From NCBI GenBank assembly GCA_015179045.1, contig WHUZ01000077.1, positions 1 through 64,000 of the forward strand: a stretch of 64,000 bases of DNA, read 5' to 3'. Every line of letters begins with the position of its first letter. Within the stretch, counting starts at the first letter, position 1. The notes beneath the pieces are model-generated. The model did no database searches, had not been told where the DNA came from, and saw only the letters and a program-made list of their open reading frames with translations. The translations under genes and the position numbers were made by a program. Shown here piece after piece: positions 10,409 to 21,801 of this stretch. The stretch is from Kalaharituber pfeilii (Eukaryota; Ascomycota; Pezizomycetes; Pezizales; Pezizaceae).

Positions 10409-13105
10409 AGCGGATAGCGAATATGGGATTGATGGGCGCGAGGTGGGTTGCGTGGCATAAGCGACAAGTGTTGGATTACTTCGGTTCAATTCAATTGCAT
10501 TTCTACAATTTTGATACTTGGTTTCCAGTTCTTTCAATCGGACTTTCATTTATATATAACGGCGCCAGGTTAGGTCCGGACTGAGATACGGACGCACAAG
10601 TCAGCATCAACAGTCTGGGGAGTATGTCGAATTAGTTGTCACGGACCTATTGCACGACTCACACCGGAACAGCGGCAGGGATGTTATGTTCCTGGGTTCT
10701 CACGCGTAGATCATTTGATGACAGCGATGGTAGTACTAAGGTTGAGAAAGTGGGGGATATTCAGGAAGGTAATGGGCATGAGGAGGAACTTCATTTACTA
10801 TGTAGGAGGAACGAGGGATATTATATAGCTGGTGGACCTGGAGAAGGAAGCGGAGGTCAATCAAGCATGCGTTTTACGGTGATGAGGGCAATGATCTTTG
10901 ACGGTTGGAAAAATTTTGAATATGAACCTGTCTAGCTAGTTCTTACATCTTTGTCTCTATCTGTGGTTTATTTATTTCCCACCTCGCCTTCCTTGTCCTT
11001 GTTTCCCTGTGTACAGTTGTTCGTGCATTCTCTAAATCCGTCTTTACATCGTGTATGCGCCGTCACATAGGGTTTTGCTCGGGTTTTGTTCTTGGCATCA
11101 TTCGTTCTTATCAGCCCTTTCATATTACCCCTTTGGCTTCGTTCGGGTTCCGGTTTTATTGTTCTTTGACATTGTAATTTGGGTGTTTTTGTTCTTCCCG
11201 ATATGCTTGTACCGGCTTAGGTGGTTCCTGTGCGGTCTTCAACATATCAACTAGCTGCATGTTCTTGAGGAGCACAGAATTGCATTATTTTCTTATTAAT
11301 CCTGTACTGAAGTTTAATGCCATTTGTTTCTCTTATTTTTTTCTTTCCTTTGTCTTTTTGTTCCTTTTGGTTATGGTGAGATGTTCACGAGCTTCTATTT
11401 ATCTTGTTTTTGATTGTAGATTATGTGAATTGCCATGCTGTATAAACAGATACCGTCCTATCATCTCGATCACTTCAGAAGAGAGATCATCCAAGGCATT
11501 TTCCATCTTTATTGATATATAGCCGCACCAAACTAGAGAGAAACCCTTTATATAATAATGAAACTTCAATTGTAATCTTTTCTGCAATTCTGATCAGATG
11601 CCTTCAACGTCCTCATACTGCTAAGTGCCTTTGTTCCTCTATCATAGATTTACGACAGAGACACTTGGATAAGTTCGAAAGGTTTTTGCTTTTGCTACAG
11701 GGTATAAAATGTTTTCTAGGCTAATGAAGTAATGTTAGCCAGTAGTCTGGCATATTCAATCGATTGATGTCAAATCACCCAATACCACTTACATGTTACG
11801 TTAAGGTTTCCCCATACCTTCGATTCCACGCGAATAGCGTAGGGGCTGCGCTAAGAGCTTCAACCAGCCTCGTAATTACTAATATTCTTCTCACACCTGA
11901 ATACATATCAATGTACTCCATAGGCATAAATATACCGAATAATCCAAGTGAACGCCAAGGTATATACAAATGCCATAAACAGACCCCCCTCCGTTAGCCC
12001 TCATAAGCACTCTCAGCAAACCCCTTCAGTCAGACGCGAATCCGCGGAAAAGTCCCCTCAACCAGCTCTACAGAACCTACATCTGCCTCCTTTATGGAAA
12101 AGTCCCCTATAAGTAGCACACTATCGCGCCATTTTCTAGTATGTCGGAGAGGTCCTAGTCTCTTCGACCCCCCGACGTGCGTACATATGCTATAGCACCA
12201 ACTAACCAGTATTTCCCCACAAAATTTCCCCACAGTTGAGCCCTTGTCACTCCACGCAAACATCCTAGACTGAATCCTAATTGTGGCTGTGTTTGCGCCA
12301 GTACTTGATATCTGAGGCACAGTATGCGGTTGGTTCGCAACTAAGTCGCAAGAAAATAAGAAGCAAAAAGAAAAAGAGGTCATAATCAGCATTCTTCTTG
12401 TCCGTTCTTGCTACTCGGAAGGAGGCAACGATTACGAACGGAGGGATAGTGCTCTGCTGGATAATATGAAACCCACGTGCAGGGTGCCGGGTTGTGACAC
12501 TTCCATCTTGCTACACTACTCTTGGCAGTCACCATAGAATGTCCGTAGGTTGTATAACAGGTGGCTTGTAGTCTCGCATCTGATGTGCACGTTTTTTTCT
12601 AGCCGGGTATACTAATGGTTAGTTAACTGACTATGGGCAACTGGTGCAAAACAAATAAATACAAACAATGAGGAAAGGAAGCTATTCTCCATTCTGCTTG
12701 TACGGCACAATAATGCGCCCTATTCCCTATATATGCTCCTTAGAATATCCAATATAACCTTGCTTTTTATCAAATTCGGCTGCATCCGTAGTTGAGATTC
12801 GGTTAATGGACGGAGAAAGAATCCCCACCCCAGTTTCCTCCTCCCCGTGTTCGGCATTCTCGGGCAATATATCGAACAGATAACGACGCAGGGGAGGGGA
12901 AATAATTCAAGGTAGCATACCAGCAACAAAGATCCGCGACCAAAAATCTCCAAAGTTCACTAATTTTACGCGGGGCGGGAGCCAAGCCCAACGGCCGGAG
13001 ATTCCCAGGGGCTCATTGTTCTGGAACAATGCTTGGTTTAATAAGGGCAAGCGTAGAGACATTCGCTTGAGAGATTGAGTCTGAGAGGTGTGTTTTTAAA
13101 CCCTG
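10409..13105. other. Unassigned intergenic region
   Basis: Nothing beyond short frames without domains. A T-rich stretch (about 10970-11400) could be downstream sequence of the 9677 gene. I see no RNA gene or transposon end here. Confidence 0.4.
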
Positions 13106-13821
13106 GATATACAGTCTAACCTTGCTATACCGGACGAGTAAAAATCTGGCACTTTTTGTCCGGTATAGCAAGGTTCTGGTATAGAATAAAATGCTTGGCA
13201 ACTGTAAAAAAGGGATGGCAAAAATATGTATAGAAATTACTGGAGTAGGAAATAAACAAGTGCAGCAAACATTAACTCAATCAAAGTCTATTCAACATGC
13301 ATCGCTCTCACCACCTAGAAGAGGTCGAGCCTTACAAGCTCTTGGAGAGCATCAAATATGCAAGCATTGACTAGAGCCAAAACATGCTACGCTGACTGTT
13401 TCTCTAAAAGTCTATCAATTCACATCAAAGAAGCAGCAAACTCTACAAGAATGTTCCAGCCTCCCAGCAGCAGCAGCGACAGCAGTGGTAGCAGCAAGGT
13501 GACAGCAGTGGCAGCATCGGTAGCAAGTGATAGCAACAGCGGTGACAGCAGTGATGGCAGCACCAGTAGTGGTAGTTAGCATTGACGGCAGCAGAGTGGT
13601 AAACAACCAGTCTAAGTGGTAAAGTGGGGTAGTCTAGGATGTATTAGTATTAGTGTGTCCGGTATAGCAAATATTATTTGTATGGAGACAGGGGGTAGTT
13701 GTCTGGAGGTTTTTGTCCGGTCCGGTAGTGTTAGGGCGTCCGGTATAGCAAGGGCAATTTGTATGGGAAACGGTTGTCCGAATCAGAGGCCATCCGGTAT
13801 AGCAAGGTTAGACTGTATATC
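13106..13821. mobile_element. MITE / MITE cluster of the CCGGTATAGCAA family
   Basis: Perfect 29-bp terminal inverted repeats at 13106-13134 and 13793-13821; the outer half reads GATATACAGTCTAACC. The left end also folds back on itself (to about 13180), like the 77-bp copy at 35-111. The right part (about 13650-13821) holds several repeats of GTCCGGTATAGCAA followed by an ATTTGTATGG-like motif. The middle contains an AGCAGCAGC-type trinucleotide stretch (about 13460-13580). Either one 716-bp element or two copies flanking unrelated DNA would fit. Confidence 0.65.
13450..13580 (+). repeat. Imperfect AGC/GGT trinucleotide repeat
   Basis: AGCAGCAGC, AGTGGTAGC and similar triplets repeat through this stretch. 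In one frame they read Ser/Gly-rich, but no domain surrounds them, so I do not call a gene. Confidence 0.6.
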
Positions 13822-15865
13822 AAGTACAGATATATATACATTGACACGATAGATAAGAAAATCAAATTCAGTCGTTTTTACGCTTAATCCGCTACTGCCT
13901 TCGAAGGCTAACATGCAAAGGTGCATAATGTACCCATTCACCATAAAAAGACTAGTACAACAAAATGAGGGCGCCGATAGCTCTTGGCGTGAACTAGGGG
14001 TTGTTGAACGTTTCATATTTAGCCAAATGTGTATCAACTTGGAGAACGAAGCGCCTCTGGCATACCGGCGTAGGCTTTTCTATCAACTTGACTAGAGTGT
14101 CCGTTCAAGCAATGTGCATCAATTAAGAGGCAATTTTGCTTGGACGCAATGGTGCTGTCGGCAACACAGTGGAGATTCAAGAGAGAAAATTCCCATCTCA
14201 TCCGTAGAAGGTTTGCTGGACTTATTGTATCTTGGAATTATTTTTAATGTCGTTTGCTACTTTGTTCTCACGCGTTCCTTATTGAAATTTGCAATGAAAT
14301 ATTCTGGTTGGAGAAGAGAACAATGCGATTGCTGAAAATGCCAAGAATCGAACTTTCACTAGTATTGGGCGTAGTGTCTCTTACTCGGCATCTGGTTGCT
14401 AGCTCCACGTTGCTAGCTCCACGTTGCTATGTGGCCTACCAAGTCTAGTTGGCTCAAACAGATATGATAGGTTGCCCTGATACAACGTATGAGATAAAAG
14501 TAGGTAACCTTACTTTAATATGCACAACCACCCGAATAGGTAAGTGGAGCAACAATTTATTGCCTAGAACATTCCAACCCACTTAGGCTAAATATGCACT
14601 TGATAAATTTCCGCAGCGCCATAGCAGCTGTAATTGGCTCAGGAGAAGTGACAACGGAAGAAACTTGGATCGGGATACATTCCTTGAGAAGCCATGCAGA
14701 GGCCTAGTAGTTGGTATTTATGCTTTCGATTTTGGCAACTCTTCTGAAGCCTATTGGGTGCCGACTCTGGATAGATCATTCTTATGTCTGGCAAGTGAGA
14801 CAGGTCATCTCCTGTTGCAGGGGGTGCAGGTTTTGAATCGTGTACATAATAGTATCGTAACCTGCAGTTGCCACATCAATACAGCTTTACAAATTTTTTC
14901 CTTCTTTTTAGTTCATCGCCCATATGCAGCCCTGCTGCGGTGCACGACTAACGTGCGTGTATGTATACGTCTCCCTCTCCACCGCCTCCACGAACTATTT
15001 GAGTCTATCCACCTTCCCTCCTTCGGCGCCGGCTACCTCTTCAGCTCCTCCCACGTTGGGGCCCTCGATATCCACTAACTCCGGCACTCCTCCATCCAAT
15101 GACCTCTGTCGGTAGACCTAGTTGAGAGCCAGACCTCCGGAGAAGGCCGAGGAAATCACTCTGTCGCTCGAGTGTTCTGTTGTACTCATGCATAGTGACG
15201 TATCGAGCGAAGAAATGTTGCGCTACCGTCCCAGGTGTCGACACCCCCATCTTGCATTTCAAACAACAGGTGGTTTCCCATCGTCTTCCCGTTTAATATA
15301 GGATTGACGCTCAGGGTAACTGCTAACCCCGTTGAAATCGTGCCAGTGACTCATGTGGAATGACTGCATAAGTGCTTAACATATAAAAATGGCTTCCACA
15401 TTGTATTGGATGTCCACAGTGCCAAGATCATAAGAGCTAAAAGTGATGAGCAGCACGAGGACATGTTCAATGATAATGATAGTTCGTAGTAACGCCGAAG
15501 ACAAATCTGGAGGCATGCGTTGATTAATTTGTCTAATAGGATTCCGGATACAGCGTGTACTATTACGGCACTAAAAGTGAAGCCTGTAATTAGTCCGATT
15601 TGGTCTTTAAAAGTGAGAGCATTAGGAGGGTTGGTTTACAAGACTGAAAGGATAATCCTTCACTATAATAGTAATTATAGAACTTTTCTTGATGTTTGCA
15701 GTTGCTTGACCTCAACGCATTTTCAAATGTTTCTTTGTACTTTACCCAATGCCAAGACCCTAATACTTATATTGAGAAACCATCATCTATAAAAATCAGG
15801 AGATCATGTTGTACAGAGAGAGAGCGCTCGAGCTCATTATTCGTGCACCACAAACATTGCTAGAC
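13822..15865. other. Unassigned intergenic region
   Basis: No gene is supported. A small tandem copy of GCTAGCTCCACGTT occurs at about 14397-14427. The frames of up to 137 aa here lack any recognisable feature. Confidence 0.4.
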
Positions 15866-16090
15866 TTTTTGACTTATGGCAGCATGGTGAGTATATAATC
15901 ACTTACATGTCGATAAGTCACCGTTTCTACCATCTTTACCATCTCCTCATACTTTGGCAGCATAGTGCACGTAAATGTACATTCATTTACATGTCGTAAA
16001 TCGCTATTGCTAACCTCTTGGCAGCATGGGGTGTATGTATTCACTTGTATGTTGCAAGTCAATATTGCTAACCTTTTGCCCACGGCAGCA
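15866..16090. repeat. Degenerate tandem repeat, unit about 60-75 bp, three copies
   Basis: Each unit starts with GGCAGCAT, continues with a CACTTACATGT or CATTTACATGTCG-like core, and ends near GCTATTGCTAACCTC. The unit starts are at about 15877, 15956 and 16020. The copies are diverged and non-coding. Confidence 0.6.
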
Positions 16091-16739
16091 CGGCAGCATA
16101 ACGGGCAATATATCGGCATGGCAGTATGGCAATTTAGTGGTATGAAAGAACGTGGGTATGAACCACAGAACCAGTCTGGAAGAGAGTTATGCAGCCAGAC
16201 TACTATGGATCTTGGCTGCCGAAATCTACATGCATTTCTATTGTATAAGGATTCCAGTACAGATACTCCGGTCGGGTTTGCAGGGCAGGCACAGTAAAAA
16301 TGGATGGATCGTGATCTAGAACCATGGGACAGTACAAATTAGCAAATTAAACAAAACAGATGACAGATGTTTCTGGGGGATCTTTTGAGAGTCCCTTCTA
16401 CTCCATTTTTGTAAAAAAGGAGCCTCAGTGTATCCAGATCCGTGCCTCAGTGTTTCCGTGCCGTGGTTTTTTCTGTGTTCCGCATAATTGTCCCTTGAGC
16501 CGCCAAACCCTTGTTGCATCGCCTTCAGTACATGTATCAGATAAATAGGCCTTGGATGCACCGAGTGTTTCCGAGTGTGAGTGCATGGACACTCTGTTAC
16601 CTCCTTCCCCCGTGTCCGGTGCCCGAACTTGGTTTCGCCTACATTAATTTTACTGCGTTGACACCAGAGCAGGTGCCAAGGGGATCTTGCGGCCTAATCC
16701 CAATACCTTTTCTTACCTGGCTCCCAACACCCCATGTGA

Positions 16740-17195
16740 CCACAAAATGCAGCATAAGATACTGTAATTTACCACAACGCGACCTATACCACGTCCCGAT
16801 GCTCGTTTTACACCAAAACTAACCATGCGCGACAACATACCAGTACTCAACGACTAGAATAGAATATGACATCCAGCTTGTGGAGGGGTTAAATGAAGGA
16901 CCATATACCAAGCTATCAAATCTAATTCAATACTGGTGGGTATTACAGCACATATGGTGCGAAATCCATGGAATCATAAGTCCTTCAAAACATCATTTCT
17001 GAAGAAGCTAAGGTGCGGAATATGAAGATTAGTCCTTCACTTGACCCCTCCACAAGCTGGATGCCAAATTCTATTGAGTACCATATATGTTATCACGCAT
17101 GGTCAGTTTTGGTGTAAAACATGCGTCCGAACGTGGTGTACGTCGCGTTGTGGTGAATTACAGTATCCGTATCGCAGAACTGCAACTCAGATTGT
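16740..17195. repeat. Large imperfect inverted repeat (arms about 140-170 bp)
   Basis: The left arm (about 16745-16905, including CACAACGCGACC and CCAGCTTGTGGAGGGG) is repeated in reverse complement at about 17030-17190 (CCCCTCCACAAGCTGG, then CGTCGCGTTGTGG). A spacer of about 125 bp separates the arms. Many arm differences are transitions. It could be a fold-back transposon or a tail-to-tail duplication; no coding potential was found. Confidence 0.75.
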
Positions 17196-18996
17196 ATACC
17201 AAGAACATCAATCGTCATTGTATCCATGACCACCTGGCATATTTGTAAGTTTGCGAATAAAAGTCGCTGTTGGCCCAGTTTGTGGTACTTACGGTCGGTA
17301 TTTTTTTTCAATATCTTTTTTTCGCAACCTAGACTATGGATTCTGGTCACTCAGCATATATCTAGGTAGCTATAGAAAGCTATGATCGGGCGCTTGGATT
17401 ACTTGTTATTGAAAAGTTTAAGTGTGCACATGGCCAATGGATCCCCACCCCACTAAATGAATGCATCTAGTGTGGTGGTAACCAACGGTACCGATGGAAA
17501 GAATAAGGCCAAACGCGGCCCGGAGCGGTACTCATCGGTAAGGCCATATGATGATACATGCATAGGATCAGGAAGCGAGTTACATTTAAGAAACGAGATG
17601 TGGATGTATAGGCTCAGTTGGAAGGTGAAGGTAGGACTGTGGAAGCAAGCAGAGACAGACATGGATACGCAGGTATAGATCAGACAGACCAGAAATCGCA
17701 GTCAAAACTACAGGCCACACATGATCCTTTCCTTGACATTTGATTATTGAGACTGCCTTTGAGCTTCGTTCCGCCAGCTCTAGATACCGGTACCCCGTGC
17801 GAAACAGTGGGTGCTGTTGAACCTTCATCACACTGGATGTATGACATAATATGTACCATGTGTTTTTTTTTTTGAATGGCACCTTGTAACGTCACTGACC
17901 GGCATTACCGGGATCCGGCGCACTTCCGGAATTAAAACAATAGCCTCCTGTAAGGCCAAATCTTCATAGAAGATAACCAAATTGCACATACAGCTTGGAG
18001 AGGTATAGGAAAGTAATTTCCGTACCTCAGTTAGCCAATTGGAAATTTTGAATGATACTCTATGGTGGTAGTTGCCCAATTAGGCATCTGAACCCCTCAG
18101 AAGTACTAACTTACAACATAAGAACGTCATATGCAAACAAGCAACCAGTGTTTGCTTTCTTCTCTTCATTGTACATATGCCATTTGCTGTTTGCTCTATG
18201 CATGCCATTTCATGTATTCCTCAGTTCACTCTACGCACCTATCCACCCTGCCACAGTCTGTACGATTCCTAGCTTACGGTACTGTCTCTTGCATATGTCG
18301 CATTCTCTGTGCACGGCCCATACTGTTTATACCGTAAGTTTACTGCCTCTAGGGTATTGATAGTTTTATGGTGCAAATTATTGCTCTTTTGATTTTCAAC
18401 TTTCATGATCATGTGCTCCTACTGCCTGCCAAAGATTGAAAAATCTGATCATTCTCACAGGGCCTCAAAAATGTGTTGACCACTTTCTTGCAACAAGTGT
18501 GTAACTTTTTGGACTCTCATGCCTTTATAGGTCAATTTGTTCTTGCAAAATATACGAGTCATTGACTGGTAAGCAACTTGCGACTTGTGCAACATCAACT
18601 AATGATTACGAATGATACCCTTAAGCAGCTCCTTGACTTAGATATATTCAAACTGCGATTCATATTTGACTGGCTGGCTGTGAAGAGAATCTAGTGATAA
18701 TATACTGCTCAACAATCGCAATATAAAGTCAGAACAAGAACACTTATATCTTCGAATTCATGTCTTTAGGGCCAAGCTCTACCTACGTTTGCAATCGGTT
18801 ATGGTACATGATCGTGGCTGGGCCCATATCAGCGCCATACAATTTTATATCCCATCTCGGGGCTTGGACCAGTGCTTGCATCAATGAGGCTGGCGCAATA
18901 TCAATGCATATGTACTGAAGTAAACCCTGATCTATTAAGCCTTTTGGGCAATCTTATACCGGTACAGTAGTCGAAAATTCGGCGCCTCTTCAGGTT
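17196..18996. other. Unassigned region left of the LTR retrotransposon
   Basis: No gene is supported. Short poly-T runs occur at about 17302 and 17862. The last four bases (ACGG, 18997-19000) form the left target-site duplication of the LTR element. Confidence 0.4.
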
Positions 18997-19000
18997 ACGG

Positions 19001-19289
19001 TGTGAACAGGCAGAGTGTATACAATGATACCGCGTCTGCATGCACGAAAGGACCGGGGCTAGACTTGGTGGGCTGAGCAATAAGGTAGGCAAAACGATCA
19101 ATTCATAGCATGTAATAAGCAATGCATAGCAAGTGATAGCACAGAAAGAAGAGAAAAACCGCTGCCTAGACATCTCCTACTACATCCACACCTACGCCTA
19201 TATATCACCGGCGTATGACTAAGCCAGACCTTGGCCGTAAGCCAAGAAATGACCAAGCTCCCGCCGGCGATTTCTCTCATTATCCCACA
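19001..19289 (-). repeat. 3' LTR of the retrotransposon
   Basis: Starts TGTGAACAGG and ends TATCCCACA on the plus strand. It matches 25224-25513 except for one base and one A. Preceded by the ACGG duplication. Confidence 0.92.
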
Positions 19290-19301
19290 TCCCTCCCCCC
19301 T
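19290..19301 (-). promoter_or_regulatory. Polypurine tract next to the 3' LTR
   Basis: The plus strand reads TCCCTCCCCCCT, which on the element's strand is a purine run (AGGGGGGAGGGA) directly abutting the 3' LTR. This is where second-strand priming occurs in LTR elements. A second, similar tract lies at about 20595-20611. Confidence 0.8.
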
Positions 19302-19520
19302 CAGAAGACTCCGTGGCCCCCTCACGGCTTCACATCCCACAGCAGCCAGCACAGTACAGCAGAAGAGTAGGCGCAAAGAGGCAGAAAAGCAAAGAAAGAA
19401 CAAGAAGCAGCAACCAAGTGGCAGGCAAAAAAAAGACTCAGGAACCCAAGGCGCGAAACAGCAGCATGTCCGACCAGGCGAAATCGACCGCCCCCCTACC
19501 CCTCTTGCTTCAAGCATTCA

Positions 19521-20108
19521 CTAACGCCCCCCCCCCTTTTTGCCTCCATGCAGCCAAAGAACCGATTGAACAAACAAACAGCGAAACAAGCAGCAAAATA
19601 GGCAGCGAAAAACAGACAAGCAACCCAAGCACGGTTTTCGACCAAATAACAAGGACCCAAAATCCAAGCCGCCAAGCAATAATTTCCCGACTCGGGTCGG
19701 GAAAACAGTTTCCTCATCAAACAATTCCTTCAATACCTTGCACCAGTCTTCTATTTCACTTGCATCTAGTTCTTCAATGAGCTGTACTACTGGTCCAAGG
19801 TCTTGTTTGCAGGTGCAGGAGTATGGTTGGCATTTTCTATTTCCGCGTATGTGTTCGGTTTCGGCTTCGCTGTTACTGTCGCTTGAGTCGGTTGAGATAG
19901 CTTTTCGCTTTAATATCCTGGCAATTGCTGCATTCTCGTCTTCACTTTCTGAAGCCGCTGTTACCAAAGTTATGCCATACCCTCCTGCAGGTGGAATTCG
20001 TCCCTTTTTTCCAGCTTCCAGAGTGCGCAGATCCTCAGCTGTGATATGTGCTACCTTGCGAGTGCCGCGAGTATTCTTTTCCTGTCGTCGCTTGATGAGA
20101 TGTTGTAA
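19521..20108 (-). CDS. Unknown frame inside the retrotransposon (3' part)
   Basis: A frame open from about 20108 down to 19521; its first ATG is at 19967. The N-terminal part is basic (KRRQEKNTRGTRKVAHI), followed by an acidic Ser-rich stretch (ISTDSSDSNSEAETEH) and a helical segment (VVQLIEELDASEIEDW). The basic/acidic pattern recalls C-termini of pogo-type transposases, but the match is too weak to name. It lies between the truncated reverse transcriptase and the 3' LTR, so it is either a non-pol cargo frame or debris of a nested element. Translation is not established. Confidence 0.3.
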   Translation of the reverse strand, partial: LQHLIKRRQEKNTRGTRKVAHITAEDLRTLEAGKKGRIPPAGGYGITLVTAASESEDENAAIARILKRKAISTDSSDSNSEAETEHIRGNRKCQPYSCTCKQDLGPVVQLIEELDASEIEDWCKVLKELFDEETVFPTRVGKLLLGGLDFGSLLFGRKPCLGCLSVFRCLFCCLFRCLFVQSVLWLHGGKKGGGR

Positions 20109-20159
20109 TGCTGTCTCTTGCTAATCTTCATCTCTGCGCTCTTGCGGTGCCTAGTGGTA

Positions 20160-20582
20160 TCATAATGATATACTGCTAAAGCTTTCCTTCTCAATGCCCA
20201 TTGCTGACCATGGCTTATAACTCTCGATTGCTGCTAGCAGAACGGTAGCTGCTTGTCCGCACTCTTGTATATTTTTCTGATTCAGTTCGCTTAGCATATT
20301 GCCCATTGCAATCAAAGCTTCCGCACGCTCCACCGGCTTAAGGCTGCTAAGGCAGGCTTTGACTTGATTTTCGGCGTCTGGACAAGTCAGCAGTTGAAGA
20401 TCCATAATGCAGTATCCTTGACTGGTTGTTGGCTGAAGCAGTCCGCGGTAGTTGAAGAGAGAAGAATCTGTTGGTTGTGCTGTGCAGGTTCTCAACATGC
20501 AAGTGCTAAATTTCCAAGACAGGGGTGTGTAGTAAAATCTGATGTTAACAGCTCGACCTAGCGCAAAACGAAAGAGTTCCAT
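20160..20582 (-). CDS. Unknown 140-aa frame inside the retrotransposon
   Basis: A 140-residue frame with a helical C-terminal half (PVERAEALIAMGNML ... AATVLLAAIESY). I recognise no family. It is preceded by a second polypurine-like tract (about 20595-20611). A donor-like GTATAT near its 3' end and a later AAG acceptor could splice it into the next frame, but this is speculative. Confidence 0.3.
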   Translation of the reverse strand: MELFRFALGRAVNIRFYYTPLSWKFSTCMLRTCTAQPTDSSLFNYRGLLQPTTSQGYCIMDLQLLTCPDAENQVKACLSSLKPVERAEALIAMGNMLSELNQKNIQECGQAATVLLAAIESYKPWSAMGIEKESFSSISL

Positions 20583-20594
20583 CGATATACTGGT

Positions 20595-20611
20595 ATTGTT
20601 CCCCTCCCCCC
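20595..20611 (-). promoter_or_regulatory. Second polypurine-like tract
   Basis: The plus strand reads TTCCCCTCCCCCCTCAG, close to the tract adjoining the 3' LTR (TCCCTCCCCCCTCAG). It could be a central polypurine tract or mark a former 3' boundary of the element. Confidence 0.4.
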
Positions 20612-20662
20612 TCAGAAATTGGACTGCCTCCTAGTCCAATACAGATAAAGATATATCAAAAA

Positions 20663-20905
20663 TTACACAGCTTGACTTACAAACAAATAAACATATAGAT
20701 GAACATTCATGCAAATAAATAAACCGTTAAATAAACAATTAAACAAATAAAGAAATAACAAATATAGAGTTAAGAGATACGTTAACCAAACATGTAAGTA
20801 AGCAAACAAATTAACAAATAAACAAATAAACATACAAACGACAGGCAAACAAGCAAATAAACTAACAAGCAGACAAACAAACAAACAAACAAACAAGCAG
20901 ATGAC
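20663..20905. repeat. AAACAAATA-rich low-complexity tract
   Basis: About 240 bp of AAACAAAC, AAATAAAC and similar words. It sits where reverse transcriptase homology stops, so it probably filled or replaced the deleted part of pol. Confidence 0.75.
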
Positions 20906-20908
20906 TAA

Positions 20909-21793
20909 TTAGGCAAACAACAACCTAGAAACCTCCGCAAGAATGCCTTGATCATACCCGCTGAATGCATCCACAAGACTAATCCTTGGATAGCCAGCAA
21001 ATTCCTCACTAAATTCATCGGTACTGGGTGGCAAACTGGCATCTCGAATTGTGACTCGGTTGAGGTTTTGAGCAGCATTGATTAAACGGTACCGTCCATC
21101 CTTTTTCTTGACTAAAAACCATGGATTCCGATAAGGCGAAAAGCTGCGCTCAAGTGTCCCATGATCTAGTCTTTCCTTAATCATTCGCTTGACTTCTTCC
21201 ATTAAGGCTGCAGGAGTGCGGAAATTTTTGGCTTGCCATGGCTGGTGCGGGATAGTAGGAATAATATGCGGAGGTTCAACATCTGCAGCAAATGCACCCA
21301 TCTCACTGTGATCAAATGCAACAGCTGCTTCTCGGTTGTAGAGGCACTCCATCAGGATATCCATCTCTTGTACCGTGAGGTCATTGGGCAAATCCATTTT
21401 GGCTATACGTTCGGTGCTTAATCTTGAGCCTTTCTGAATCTCCGAAAACTTAGGGATTAGCCATTGTGGATATTTTCCGGTGCCGACAAATCGCTTTTCG
21501 TACTCGAGGCGCTTCTCTCTCCAATTTGGGTCTCCGCCAGGTTTGCTGCCATCTTGATGTGGCACATTTGCTGGTTGAACTTTCTCTGCTTTCCGCTTGT
21601 ACATTGTCGCAACCCACGCCCTCATCCGCTTTAGCTTCTTCAAATCTGCTAAGCCTATACCGCCTTGCCCTTTCTCCTTTCTTTTTGACATGCCCAAATA
21701 ACTCTCCAATGCGTATTGGCCAAAAAACTCCTCCTTCATCCCCTGCCTATTTCCCGAGATTCTAGCTGGGCTGATACTTCCCGGGCACGCCAT
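20909..21793 (-). pseudogene. Truncated reverse transcriptase (pol fragment)
   Basis: A 294-aa frame. The family homology runs through a linker (HIIPTIPHQPWQAKNFRTP), SPYRNPWFLVKKKDGRYRL and NAAQNLNRVTIRDASLPP to VDAFSGYDQ, the motif-A region with its first catalytic aspartate. After that the protein ends in about a dozen unrelated residues. Palm motifs B-E, including YxDD, are missing, as are RNase H and integrase. It lies in a different frame from the protease frame upstream. As it stands it cannot polymerise DNA. Confidence 0.85.
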
Positions 21794-21801
21794 CAGCCCC
21801 G

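Noticed and set aside
19313..19780. 155-aa plus-strand frame in the LTR element
   Set aside because: Lys/Gln/Ser-biased translation of the strand opposite to the element's own frames; no domain.
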